Source: Xanthobacteraceae bacterium (GTDB lineage: Bacteria; Pseudomonadota; Alphaproteobacteria; Rhizobiales; Xanthobacteraceae). Taken from it: DNA of 64,000 bases. A program made the translations under genes and the position numbers. Position 1 is the stretch's first letter, and each line of letters opens with the position of its first letter. Of this stretch, positions 35,913-44,147 are shown piece by piece. Below the pieces are notes generated by a model, which saw only the letters and a program-made list of their open reading frames with translations, was not told where the DNA came from and ran no database searches. The stretch covers positions 62,001 to 126,000 of the forward strand of contig JAIESR010000030.1 of NCBI GenBank assembly GCA_019745775.1, read 5' to 3'.

Positions 35913-36884
35913 ATGACGCTTCATCGCCGCCGTTTTCTGTGTCTGACCGCAGCGGCATTGTCTGGTGCAGTGCGCACCGCATCGGCCCAGGCCTATCCGG
36001 CGCGGCCGGTGAGGCTTGTCGTCGGCTTTGCCCCGGGCGGCTCGACGGACATCAGTGCGCGCCTGATAGGCCAATGGCTGTCGGAGCGTCTCGGCCAGCC
36101 GTTCGTTGTCGAGAACCGGCCCGGCGCGGGCGGCAACGTGGCCACCGAGACGATCGCGCGCGCCGCGCCCGACGGCTATATGCTGCTCCAAGTCGTTCCG
36201 GCCAACACGATTAATCCGGCGCTCTACGAAAAGCTCAATTTCGACTTTGTGCGCGACATCGCGCCTGTGGCGAGCATTAGCCGCGAACCCAACGTCATGG
36301 AGGTGCATCCGTCGCTGCCGGTCAAAAGTATCCCCGAGTTCATCGCCTATGCGAAATCCCATCCCGGCAAGATCAATATCGCGTCGGCCGGCGCCGGGAG
36401 CTCGGGCCACCTCGCCGGCGAGCTGTTCAAGCTCATGACCGGCATCGACATGGTGCACGTGCCTTATCGGGGCGGCGCCCCCGCGCTCACCGATCTGCTC
36501 GGCGGCCGAGTGCAGGCGATGATCACGGCCATGGCGTCGTCGATCGAGCACATCCGCGCCGGCCGGCTGCGTGCATTGGGCGTGACCACGGCCGAACGCT
36601 CCGAAGCCTTGCCGGACGTCCCCGCGGTAGGCGAGTTTGTCCAGGGCTACGAGGCGAGTGCCTGGACCGGAATCGGAGCGCCGCGCGACACGCCTGCGGA
36701 GATCGTCAATACGCTCAACGCCACGGTTAACGCGGTCCTGGCGGAACCGAAGGTGAGGGCGCGGATATCGCAGCTGGGTGGATCGGTGTTCGCCAGCTCT
36801 CCGGCGGGTTTTCGCAAGTTCATTATTGATGAAACCGAGAAGTGGGCGAATGTGATCCGCGCGGCCAACATCAAGGCGGGCTAG
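35913..36884 (+). CDS. Bug/TctC periplasmic binding protein, classical type
   Basis: A 323-residue Bug protein with signal (RRRFLCLTAAALSGAVRTASAQ). The classical motifs are all there: YPARPVRLVVGFAPGGSTDISARLIGQWLSERLGQPFVVENRPGAGGN, DGYMLLQV, the HVPYRGGAPALTDLLGGRVQAM segment, and LPDVPAVGEF. Bug proteins bind dicarboxylates or aromatic acids and usually feed TctAB or a two-component system. The nearest tctAB is 15 kb away. Start supported by a GAGGAAGG site before the ATG at 35913. Confidence 0.9.
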   Translation: MTLHRRRFLCLTAAALSGAVRTASAQAYPARPVRLVVGFAPGGSTDISARLIGQWLSERLGQPFVVENRPGAGGNVATETIARAAPDGYMLLQVVPANTINPALYEKLNFDFVRDIAPVASISREPNVMEVHPSLPVKSIPEFIAYAKSHPGKINIASAGAGSSGHLAGELFKLMTGIDMVHVPYRGGAPALTDLLGGRVQAMITAMASSIEHIRAGRLRALGVTTAERSEALPDVPAVGEFVQGYEASAWTGIGAPRDTPAEIVNTLNATVNAVLAEPKVRARISQLGGSVFASSPAGFRKFIIDETEKWANVIRAANIKAG

Positions 36885-36914
36885 GTCCGCCTGTCCTGCC
36901 CAAGGCATTGCGGA

Positions 36915-36952
36915 GACTCGATCCGCCCGATCGCACGCATCAACCGTCTGTA
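36915..36952 (+). pseudogene. Remnant of a second GST gene 3' end
   Basis: A 38-base stretch matches the last codons of the GST gene (35716-35753) at 34 positions. Three of the four differences are synonymous in the GST frame; one changes Leu to Pro. It reads DSIRPIARINRL and then runs on where GST stops. It looks like the decayed 3' end of a paralogous GST gene, and it falls in the space between the Bug gene and the transglycosylase. Confidence 0.55.
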
Positions 36953-36983
36953 TTCGCAACTTCGCGCTCACGAACCTGTTTCA

Positions 36984-38195
36984 TCACGAGCCCTGGCGGA
37001 GCCGTGCCAGCAGGCTGACGCCGGCATAGCCGTCCGGCTCCAGCCCGATCTTGCGCTGGTAGTTGCTGACGGCGGACATGGTGCCGGCGCCGACGCGGCC
37101 GTCGGCACCCTTGGTGTCGAAGCCGAGCGCGGTGAGGCGGCGCTGGATCTCCTGGATCTCGGCGAGCGTCGGCGGCCGTTCGCCGCCGGGGAATTTCGGC
37201 GCGATGAGATCGCCGCCGTTGATCACGTCGGCGAGATGCACGATCGCCAGCGCGTAGTTGTTCGACGGGTTGTAACTGCGCACCGCATTGAAATTCTGAC
37301 CGAGCAGGAAGCCGGGCCCGCCTGGTTCCGGCACCCACAGCCTCGCCGATCCCGACGGGAAGGCGCGGCCGTCGGCGCGGGCGATGCCGGCCTTCTGCCA
37401 GGCGGCGTAGCTCTTCGATGCCTTGCCGCCGCGCTGGCCGCCTGCCTTCACCTCGTAGCCCCAGCGCTCGCCCGGGCGCCACTTGCCGCGCTTGAGCAGA
37501 TATTGCGCGGTCGAGGCGAGCGCGTCGTCGGGCCGGCCGAACGGCGACACGCGGCCGTCGCCGTCGTAGTCCATGCCGACATTGAGCCAGACCTCCGGCA
37601 TCCACTGGGTATGTCCCATGGCGCCGGCCCAGGAGCCCCGCATCTCGGCCGGCGTCGACCATCTGCGTTCGACGATGCGCAGCGCGTTGATCAATTCCTG
37701 TTCCCAATATTTGCGCCGGCGCGGCTCGCCCCAGGCGAGCGCGGCCAGCGACGGGAACACTGGACGCATTGCGCTCCTCTGGACGTCGGGATCGCCATAG
37801 GCGGATTCGATCCCCCACAGCGCCAGCAGGACGAGACGCGAAACGCCGGTGTCCTTCTCGATGCGCGCCAGCAGCGCGCCGTGCTCTTTCAGTTTCTGCT
37901 TGCCGGTCTGGATGCGCCAGTCGGAGACGCGCCGGTTGAGGTATTGCCAGATCTTTTCGTTGAACTCTGGCTGGCTGTTGACGGCGTCGAACACCGACAT
38001 GTCCGGCTGCAGGTTCGTCATCACGCGCGTGTAAGTCTCGTCCGAGACGCCGCGTTCGGTCGCGCGCGAGCGGAAGCTCTCGACCCATTGCGCGAACGGC
38101 CGCGCGCCTTGCGCCTGCGCGTCGAAGGCGTAGGCGATCGCGCCCGTGACGACCGGGAAAAAGGCGCGGCGGGACAAGTGACGTTGTCCGGTCAT
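36984..38195 (-). CDS. Lytic murein transglycosylase (MltB type) with peptidoglycan-binding domain
   Basis: A 403-residue exported cell-wall enzyme. Signal peptide at residues 1-28 (SRRAFFPVVTGAIAYAF, cleavage near DAQAQG). MltB-type catalytic domain with the Glu in LALWGIESAYG, AGAMGHTQWMPEVW and DYDGDGRVSPFGRPDDALASTAQYL. C-terminal PG-binding domain 1 (IQRRLTALGFDTKGADGRVGAGTMSAVSNYQ, residues about 335-400). It cleaves the glycan strand to a 1,6-anhydromuramyl product. Genes on both sides are unrelated. Confidence 0.9.
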   Translation of the reverse strand: MTGQRHLSRRAFFPVVTGAIAYAFDAQAQGARPFAQWVESFRSRATERGVSDETYTRVMTNLQPDMSVFDAVNSQPEFNEKIWQYLNRRVSDWRIQTGKQKLKEHGALLARIEKDTGVSRLVLLALWGIESAYGDPDVQRSAMRPVFPSLAALAWGEPRRRKYWEQELINALRIVERRWSTPAEMRGSWAGAMGHTQWMPEVWLNVGMDYDGDGRVSPFGRPDDALASTAQYLLKRGKWRPGERWGYEVKAGGQRGGKASKSYAAWQKAGIARADGRAFPSGSARLWVPEPGGPGFLLGQNFNAVRSYNPSNNYALAIVHLADVINGGDLIAPKFPGGERPPTLAEIQEIQRRLTALGFDTKGADGRVGAGTMSAVSNYQRKIGLEPDGYAGVSLLARLRQGS

Positions 38196-38860
38196 GATCG
38201 ATCTCGCGAATCTCCATCCATAAACCTAGCCCGCCTGAACGGGCTTTTCGTTGAAAATGCGGACGTCGCAGCATCGAAGGCGCGCGACCACGCGCTTGTG
38301 GCTCGCACCTCAGGCTGACGGGGAGAGCAGGTTCCTTCTTTTCTTTCGTCACCGGCGCAGGGTGTAAGATCGGTGTAAGATTTATTGTTCAGAGCGATCA
38401 TTGGCTTAGGTTCGAATCTTTCATTCTTACGGCTCTTACCACTATGTGCCCTTCGACGTGACTTGGGTGCGTTGGCACGTTTCCCTTCGTCGTGGCGGAT
38501 GGGCGGTCTCGCCCCGGGGCGCCCCGCGGCCGTGCGGTCACGAGCATGAACACGGCAGCCCGCCCGACTCTGGCTCGTCTCCCGCGACGCGTTTGGCGCG
38601 CGGGACGTTAAGGAAGATAGTCACAAGAATGCAGGCGTCAAATTAATTCAGCGCAGAGCGCATAAGTCTGATGATAACGACGGCACGGAACCCGAAATTC
38701 GTGCGGCGCCACCGCGCGATGCTATCCCAAGGATGTCATCAGGTTTCTTGCTGAACGCGCGTTACACAAAATTCCACCAATCCGCCGCAGGCGGGCTCTA
38801 ATTCGGCCGCTCCGCGCGTTTGTGATGCTGTGCATCGCGGTTTCCACATCGAGGTACTCA
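38196..38860. other. 665-bp gene-free stretch
   Basis: No convincing gene here. A 66-residue frame (38446-38646) has no recognisable features or ribosome site. The stretch contains a GGTGTAAGAT repeat near 38350 and is less GC-rich than its surroundings; a small RNA or the promoter of the secreted protein downstream may lie here, but nothing specific can be shown. Confidence 0.4.
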
Positions 38861-39265
38861 ATGATCAACGTGACGAAGGCGTTTGCGGCTTGCGCCGGAA
38901 CGATCGCTCTGGCTTGCGCTGTCGTTCAACCGGCGAAGGCGGCCGACATGCCGCCGCAATATCCGCAATACGGCGGACCGCCGCCCGTGCAGGAGCCTTA
39001 CGTCCAGGAGCGGTATGTCTATCAGCAGCCGCCGCAGGTCTACTATCAGCCCGCGCCGCCGGCGGTGGTCTATCAGGAATACGTGCCGCCCGTCGTGGTG
39101 CCGCGGCCTTATTATGTGCCGCCGCGGCGCGTGTATGTCGATCCCGGCTATCGTCCCTACGGCTACCGCGCGTACGGCTATCGCCCGTATGTCGCGGGCG
39201 GCTACGGCCATCACCGGTCGCACTACCATCATCACCACCACCACAATCACCGGCATTGGCGATGA
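38861..39265 (+). CDS. Secreted Pro/Tyr-rich protein with poly-His tail
   Basis: A 134-residue exported low-complexity protein. Signal peptide at residues 1-28 (FAACAGTIALACAVVQPAKAAD). The mature part is made of PPQYPQY, PYVQERYVYQQPPQVYYQP and VVVPRPYYVPP-type segments, and ends in a His-rich run (GHHRSHYHHHHHH then NHRHWR). The tail could bind Ni, Zn or Cu. Proteins like this are common as small surface proteins of unknown function in Bradyrhizobiaceae. The ATG at 38861 begins the signal. Confidence 0.65.
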   Translation: MINVTKAFAACAGTIALACAVVQPAKAADMPPQYPQYGGPPPVQEPYVQERYVYQQPPQVYYQPAPPAVVYQEYVPPVVVPRPYYVPPRRVYVDPGYRPYGYRAYGYRPYVAGGYGHHRSHYHHHHHHNHRHWR

Positions 39266-39309
39266 GCGGGGTTGGTGGGGAGATTCAACCCCCACCTCTC
39301 GTCGGCGGC

Positions 39310-39421
39310 GTAGGGTGGGCAAAGCTTGCGCCCGCGTAAGCAAGCGTGCCCACCCAGAGAGGTGCGAAAACGCTTTGATGTCTCGGTGGGCACGGCGCTA
39401 CGCGCCTTTGCCCACCCTACG
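39310..39421. repeat. Intergenic palindromic repeat, family B (copy 3)
   Basis: Again GTAGGGTGGGCAAAGC inverted against GCCTTTGCCCACCCTACG, inner GTGCCCACC / GGTGGGCAC. The right end lies next to the 3' end of the DUF3551 gene and may work as terminator for it. Confidence 0.75.
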
Positions 39422-39434
39422 TGCAGCGGGCCAA

Positions 39435-39704
39435 TCAATCCTTCTGTTCGCCAGGCGCTGAAGGAAGCTCGCGTCCTCCGACGGTACCCTGCGCCTGCGC
39501 GCGCTCCACGCATTGATCGGTTGAACCGAGCGGGCGTGCCTGCTGGCATTGCGCCATGGTCTGGTACTCGCATTTGATCGGGCCGCTCTCGCCCTTGATG
39601 CAGAACTGTCCGGTGCCGGTGACCTGCTGCCGGTTCTGTGCGGCCGCCGATCCCGCGACCAAGGCGGCCGCGAGCAGCGCCGTCGCCATCATCAGAGGTT
39701 TCAT
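39435..39704 (-). CDS. DUF3551 small secreted protein
   Basis: An 89-residue exported protein with signal peptide (cleavage near SAAAQN) and the DUF3551 pattern: FCIKGESGPIKCEYQTMAQCQQA with Cys35, 45 and 54, and a fourth Cys in TDQCVE. Two disulphides are likely. Function unknown; several copies are usual in Bradyrhizobiaceae. Repeat family B sits just after its stop. Confidence 0.75.
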   Translation of the reverse strand: MKPLMMATALLAAALVAGSAAAQNRQQVTGTGQFCIKGESGPIKCEYQTMAQCQQARPLGSTDQCVERAQAQGTVGGRELPSAPGEQKD

Positions 39705-39847
39705 CGTCTCGTCTCCCGGTTAGGAACCTCTCCCGGGGGACTCAACTTCGTCGAGACGGCCTTCGTTCCAGTCTTCCGCGCCACGACACTTCTTTAAGGA
39801 ATCGCATTCAGACTGCTCGGCGACGCATTGGCGCAGAGAGTCGCCCG

Positions 39848-40006
39848 ATGCACCCGGAAACGTTGCTGCTGTTGGCGATCGTGGGGCTGATCGTGGCCTA
39901 TGGCTTTGGCTGCGCCTATCGGCTTGCCTGGGCCACGGTGTCGGACGCGATCCTGCTCGTCGTCATGACTGGCGCCGCGATGGGCGCCGCCTATCTGTTC
40001 GGGTAA
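39848..40006 (+). CDS. Hypothetical small membrane protein
   Basis: A 52-residue frame with two hydrophobic helices (residues about 5-22 and 33-50: LLLLAIVGLIVAYGFGCAY and AILLVVMTGAAMGAAYLFG). Start ATG with GAGAG upstream. No homologue recognised; small size makes it uncertain. Confidence 0.4.
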   Translation: MHPETLLLLAIVGLIVAYGFGCAYRLAWATVSDAILLVVMTGAAMGAAYLFG

Positions 40007-40021
40007 AGCGGCGATCTCTCG

Positions 40022-41713
40022 CTAGCGCCGCAGCTTGACGACGTTGGAACTGCCTTCGGCTGCCAGGACGGCGCGGACTTTTTCCGTGAGCTCATCCTCG
40101 ACATACGGCTTGCTGACGATGTGGCTTTCGCTCACCCCCGCCAGCGCCGTTCGATCGGCGAACCCGGTGACGAAAACGATCGGCAGGGAGGGGCGCTGCG
40201 ACCGGATACGGCGCGCCAACTCGGCACCACTCATGCCAGGCATGGCGAAATCGATGAGCATGAGATCGATATTGTTCTCGTTCGCGAGCAGATCGAGTGC
40301 GGCGCCGCCGCTGCCCGCCTCCAGAACGTGATAGCCAAGCTCTTGTAGCAGCGCGGCCGTCACGTCGCGGACAGCGCTGTCATCGTCGACCACAAGGACC
40401 GTTGCGCTGTGGTGTGTGGCAGTCACCTTGGCGGTTCCAGGATCGTTCTGCGGCTGCATCTTGGCGGTGGCGCGCGGGAGATAAATGTGGATCGATGTTC
40501 CGGCGCCTTCCTGGGATTCGATCTGGACGCCACCGCCCGACTGCTTGGCAAAGCCCAGCACCTGGCTGAGGCCGAGACCGGACCCTTTGCCCACTTCCTT
40601 GGTGGTGAAGAACGGCTCGAACGCCTTGGCGCGCACGTCCGGGCTCATGCCGGAACCCGTGTCCTTGACGCAAATCTCGACAAAGTCCCCCGCGGGTGGC
40701 TCTTCAGGGTGGAGCGGCGGGCCCAGCGACTTGTTGGCGGTTCGAACGACCAGCGTGCCGCCGACCTGCATGGCGTCGCGCGCATTGATGGCGAGGTTGA
40801 GCACCGCCAGTTCGATCTGCGTGGCGTCGACGAGCGCGGGCCACAGCCCTTGGGTGAGCGAGGTCTCGATCCGGATGCTGCCTCCCATGGTGCTTTGCAG
40901 GAGGTCGTGCATGTTCGCGACCGTCTGATTGAGGTCGACGACCTTCGGCTCGAGGAGCTGACGGCGGGAAAACGACAAAAGCTGGTCGGTGAGCTTGGCG
41001 CCGCGCTCGGCCGCCGAGCGCATGTACCCCAGCCGGCGCGCCATGTCGCCGTCGATACCGGCGGCGGCGAAGCCCTTCTCCATGAACCGAATGTTGCCCA
41101 GCACGACGGTCAGCAGATTGTTGAAGTCGTGCGCCACGCCCGAGGTGAGCTGCCCGACCGCTTCCAGTCGCTGCATCTGCCGGAGCGTCGATTCCACGCG
41201 CTCGCGTTCCTCGATCTGCTTGACCAGCTGGCGATTGGCCGCCGCGAGCTCGGCCGTTCGTTCGTGCACCCGCGATTCCAGTTCTTCGTTGAGCCGCCGG
41301 CATTCGTATTGACGCCGCCGGCCGCGGATGCTGGCCCGGACCAGACTGACGAACGTCGTCGGATGAAACGGTCGTTCCAGGAAGCTGACATTGCCGAGCG
41401 TGTCGGTGAGCAGGGCGGCGGCCGGATTGCGCTCGACGCCGCCGCCGTGGTCGGTCAGCAGGATCATCGGAAAGTCGGACCACGGCGGTTGCGATCCAAC
41501 CCAGCTCGCAAGGCTTCGCGTGTCGGCCGCACGCAAGGCCTCCTCCGTGACGACGGCGCTCTCGGCGCCGCGATGGATTTCGCCCAGCAGTTCCGTGATG
41601 TCGACGCAAATATCGGCGCGGATATCCGCCTCGCGCAGGATACCCTTGGCTACGACGGCATCGCGGCCGCGCGGCGCCAGGATGAGGGTCCGTTCGGCTG
41701 GAGCAGTGCTCAA
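40022..41713 (-). CDS. Hybrid histidine kinase with N-terminal and C-terminal receiver domains
   Basis: A 563-residue cytoplasmic sensor. Residues 1 to about 130 are receiver-like (TLILAPRGRDAVVAKGILREADI, SFLERPFHPTTFVSLV) but lack the phospho-acceptor acidic pocket, so probably a pseudo-receiver. A coiled coil follows (LNEELESRVHERTAELAAANRQL). HisKA has the phospho-acceptor His195 in SGVAHDFNNLLT; HATPase_c has INARDAM (N box), DTGSGM and GSGLGLSQ. The C-terminal receiver has VVDDDSAVRD, phospho-Asp488 and Lys in SKPYVEDEL. No transmembrane helix. It starts with TTG, overlapping the kaiC-like stop by the shared TTGA; the two are translated together. Confidence 0.88.
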   Translation of the reverse strand: MSTAPAERTLILAPRGRDAVVAKGILREADIRADICVDITELLGEIHRGAESAVVTEEALRAADTRSLASWVGSQPPWSDFPMILLTDHGGGVERNPAAALLTDTLGNVSFLERPFHPTTFVSLVRASIRGRRRQYECRRLNEELESRVHERTAELAAANRQLVKQIEERERVESTLRQMQRLEAVGQLTSGVAHDFNNLLTVVLGNIRFMEKGFAAAGIDGDMARRLGYMRSAAERGAKLTDQLLSFSRRQLLEPKVVDLNQTVANMHDLLQSTMGGSIRIETSLTQGLWPALVDATQIELAVLNLAINARDAMQVGGTLVVRTANKSLGPPLHPEEPPAGDFVEICVKDTGSGMSPDVRAKAFEPFFTTKEVGKGSGLGLSQVLGFAKQSGGGVQIESQEGAGTSIHIYLPRATAKMQPQNDPGTAKVTATHHSATVLVVDDDSAVRDVTAALLQELGYHVLEAGSGGAALDLLANENNIDLMLIDFAMPGMSGAELARRIRSQRPSLPIVFVTGFADRTALAGVSESHIVSKPYVEDELTEKVRAVLAAEGSSNVVKLRR

Positions 41714-43203
41714 GGACCCTCCATCAGCGGCGCCGACTTGCCGATATAGGTCGGTGTCCCCCGCAACACGCCCTGGAACTGCTCCAGCGGATCGCCCACC
41801 TTGATTCCGTCGCTGCTGATCTGGAGCTCACGGATGGTGTTTTCGTGCGCGCCGGCCCGTTTCTTGATCACCGAGATGGCACGGCGGACCCGGCCCATCG
41901 CTTCGAAGTATCGAAGCATGATGACGGTGTCGGCGAGGTAGGTGATGTCAACCGGCTGCTTCATGTCGCCGACCATGCCGTGCTGTGCGATGGTCAGGAA
42001 TGTCGCGGCACCGCGCCGGTTGAGATATTGCAGAAGCTCATGCAGATGCAGCGTGAGGTATTGCTCCTCCGGCATCGCGGCCTGATAACCGTTGAGACTG
42101 TCGATGACGACGATCCGGGCTTGGCGATAATCCACCTGATCGCGCACGCGATGAGAAAACTGGCCGGGTGAAAGCTCCGCTGCATCGACCTGCTCGATGT
42201 GGAGCTTGCCGGCATCGCGCATCGCGGCGATGTCGATTCCCAGCCCCTTCGCGCGGGCCAGCAGGAGGCCGAGTTCTTCGTCAAATACGAACACTGCCGC
42301 GTGATCGCCGCGCGCGACCGCGGCGGCAACGTACTGAAGAAGCAGCACCGATTTTCCGGTTCCTGCCGGACCCAGCACCAGCGTGCTGGATCCCGCAGCG
42401 ATGCCGCCACCCAGCAGGTTGTCCATCGCCCCGATTCCGCTTTTCAGCAGCTTGCCGGTGAAGCCGGTGCGATGCTCGGCGGCGACCAGGCGCGGATACA
42501 CCACGACCCCACCAGGTTCGATGGCGAAGTCATGGTATCCGCTGCGGAAGGCTTGCCCGCGGCACTTGACGATCCGCAATCGGCGCCGTTCGCCGCCATA
42601 GACGGGCGCGAGCTGGTCGAGATGGATCACGCTATGCGCGATGCTGTGCACGGCTCGGTCGGTGGTCTCCGTGGTGAGGTCGTCGAGCATGAAGACGGTC
42701 GATTGGTGCTTGGCGAAATAATGCTTGAGCGCGAGAATCTGCCGGCGATAGCGCAACGAGCTCTGGGCTAGCAGGCGAATTTCCGACAGGCTGTCGATCA
42801 CGACTCGCTGTGGCTTGATCCGTTCGATAGCCGAGAAAATGCGGGTGATGGTCTCCCCGAGCTCCAGATCGGACGAATACAGCAGGCTCTGGTGCTGGTC
42901 GGGGTCGAGCACGCTTTCCGGCGGGACCAACTCGAAGATTTCGACCTTGTCGTCCAAGACCCAGCCGTGCGATCGCGCCCCGGCACGCAGCTCGTCTTCG
43001 GTTTCCGCCAAGCTCACATAGATGCCGGCTTCGCCGGCAGCCGCGCCGGCGCGCAGGAATTGCAGCGCGATCGTGGTCTTGCCGGTGCCGGGGCTTCCCT
43101 CCAGCAGGTGCAGGCGGTTGCGGGCGAGGCCGCCACCCAGCGCAAAATCCAAGCCGGAAATATCGGTAGCCGCGCGCGGCAGGAAATCTGTCGTGGCGTC
43201 CAT
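41710..43203 (-). CDS. KaiC-like double RecA-domain ATPase
   Basis: A 497-residue protein with two tandem KaiC/RecA domains. Walker A motifs: GSPGTGKTT (36-44) and GPAGTGKS (278-285). Compared by eye with cyanobacterial KaiC, the CI catalytic pair EE reads AE (residues 66-67), while CII keeps both Glu309 and Glu310. The CII phosphorylation pair Ser431-Thr432 is replaced by Thr421-Tyr422 (PVDITYLADT). The C-terminal A-loop tail of KaiC is missing. The start is ATG 43203; ATG 43224 is possible. There is no kaiA or kaiB nearby; the partner is the coupled hybrid kinase, so a clock-like or energy-sensing signalling role is an inference. Confidence 0.85.
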   Translation of the reverse strand: MDATTDFLPRAATDISGLDFALGGGLARNRLHLLEGSPGTGKTTIALQFLRAGAAAGEAGIYVSLAETEDELRAGARSHGWVLDDKVEIFELVPPESVLDPDQHQSLLYSSDLELGETITRIFSAIERIKPQRVVIDSLSEIRLLAQSSLRYRRQILALKHYFAKHQSTVFMLDDLTTETTDRAVHSIAHSVIHLDQLAPVYGGERRRLRIVKCRGQAFRSGYHDFAIEPGGVVVYPRLVAAEHRTGFTGKLLKSGIGAMDNLLGGGIAAGSSTLVLGPAGTGKSVLLLQYVAAAVARGDHAAVFVFDEELGLLLARAKGLGIDIAAMRDAGKLHIEQVDAAELSPGQFSHRVRDQVDYRQARIVVIDSLNGYQAAMPEEQYLTLHLHELLQYLNRRGAATFLTIAQHGMVGDMKQPVDITYLADTVIMLRYFEAMGRVRRAISVIKKRAGAHENTIRELQISSDGIKVGDPLEQFQGVLRGTPTYIGKSAPLMEGP

Positions 43204-43370
43204 AGGGGCGTCCCGGTCGGGCATCCTTCGTGGCTGGAAACGCCATCGCTCACCGAGCGATGGAACAGACTGGACAAGCGGCAGCCGCGGCTTGCACAGG
43301 CCGCGCTCCGATATTGAAACGCCGAAAGGCTGGGGCCGGTTCCACGGCAGGGTAGAGCTGTTCCGGCCGG

Positions 43371-43400
43371 AAAAAATCACGGGCGGACCTGGCCCGCCCG
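43371..43400 (-). terminator. Intrinsic terminator after efp
   Basis: On the minus strand CGGGCGG (43394-43400) pairs perfectly with CCGCCCG (43380-43386) over a seven-base loop and is followed by TGATTTTTT. It separates efp from the kaiC-like gene further downstream. Confidence 0.75.
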
Positions 43401-43436
43401 TCGGCTACTAGAGAATCAAGGCAAACGCCGCGCTGC

Positions 43437-44006
43437 TCAATCCTTCGCGCGCTCGACGTAGGAGCCGTCGGCGGTCATCACCACGATCCGCGTGCCGGTG
43501 CCCACGAACGGCGGCACCATCGTGCGCACGCCGTTCGACAGCGTCGCCGGCTTGTAGGACGACGCGGCGGTCTGGCTCTTGATGGTCGGTTCGGTTTCCG
43601 TCACCTCGAGGATGACCTTCTGCGGCAGCTCGATCGACACCGGCAAGCTGTCATAGACCGCCATCTTCACCTTCATCTCGGGCTGGAGATAAGGCGCCTG
43701 GTCGCCGACCAGATCGGTCTGCAGCGTGATCTGGTCATAGGTCTCGCTGTTCATGAAGTGGAAGCCTTCGCCATCCTCGTAGAGGAACTGGAAGTCCTGT
43801 TCCTCCACGTGGGCGCGCTCGACCTGGTCGGTGGTCTTGTAGCGCTGGACCGTTTTCACGCCATCGCTGATCCGGCGCATGTCGACCTGGGTGGTCGGTG
43901 TGCCCTTGCCGGGGTGGAAGCTTTCGGCGTTCAGGACGACATAGAGTTTACCGTCGTCGAGTTCGAGGATATTGCCTTTACGGATCGAGCTGGCGATGAC
44001 CTTCAC
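43437..44006 (-). CDS. efp: Elongation factor P
   Basis: A 189-residue EF-P that relieves ribosome stalling at polyproline. All three beta-barrel domains are present: KOW-like N-terminal domain, OB domain II and domain III ([26 protein letters not shown]). The loop that reaches the peptidyl-transfer centre carries Lys34 (HPGKGTP), the residue that becomes beta-lysylated. Start: GTG at 44006 with AAGG ten bases upstream; it gives the standard 188-189 residue length, whereas the longer frame to 44030 does not. epmA lies divergently 141 bp away and epmB 2.7 kb further, consistent with a modified EF-P. Confidence 0.95.
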   Translation of the reverse strand: MKVIASSIRKGNILELDDGKLYVVLNAESFHPGKGTPTTQVDMRRISDGVKTVQRYKTTDQVERAHVEEQDFQFLYEDGEGFHFMNSETYDQITLQTDLVGDQAPYLQPEMKVKMAVYDSLPVSIELPQKVILEVTETEPTIKSQTAASSYKPATLSNGVRTMVPPFVGTGTRIVVMTADGSYVERAKD

Positions 44007-44147
44007 GAACGTGCATCCTTGTTTGAGCAAAATGGACGGCCGGCTGGACGGGGCAACCGGCCATCATGTTGGGGCGCAACATACTGATCCTGCGTCCGAC
44101 CGCCAGCGATTTTCACGGCTCCGCGACGATTTTGGGGGCGCTTCCTG

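Noticed and set aside
38390-38430. GGTTCGAATC that resembles a tRNA T-loop
   Set aside because: No acceptor, D or anticodon stems can be paired around it; the neighbouring bases do not form the 5-bp T stem.
38446-38646. Small gene in the 38.2-38.9 kb gap
   Set aside because: No ribosome site, no signal or membrane segment, irregular composition; nothing supports translation.
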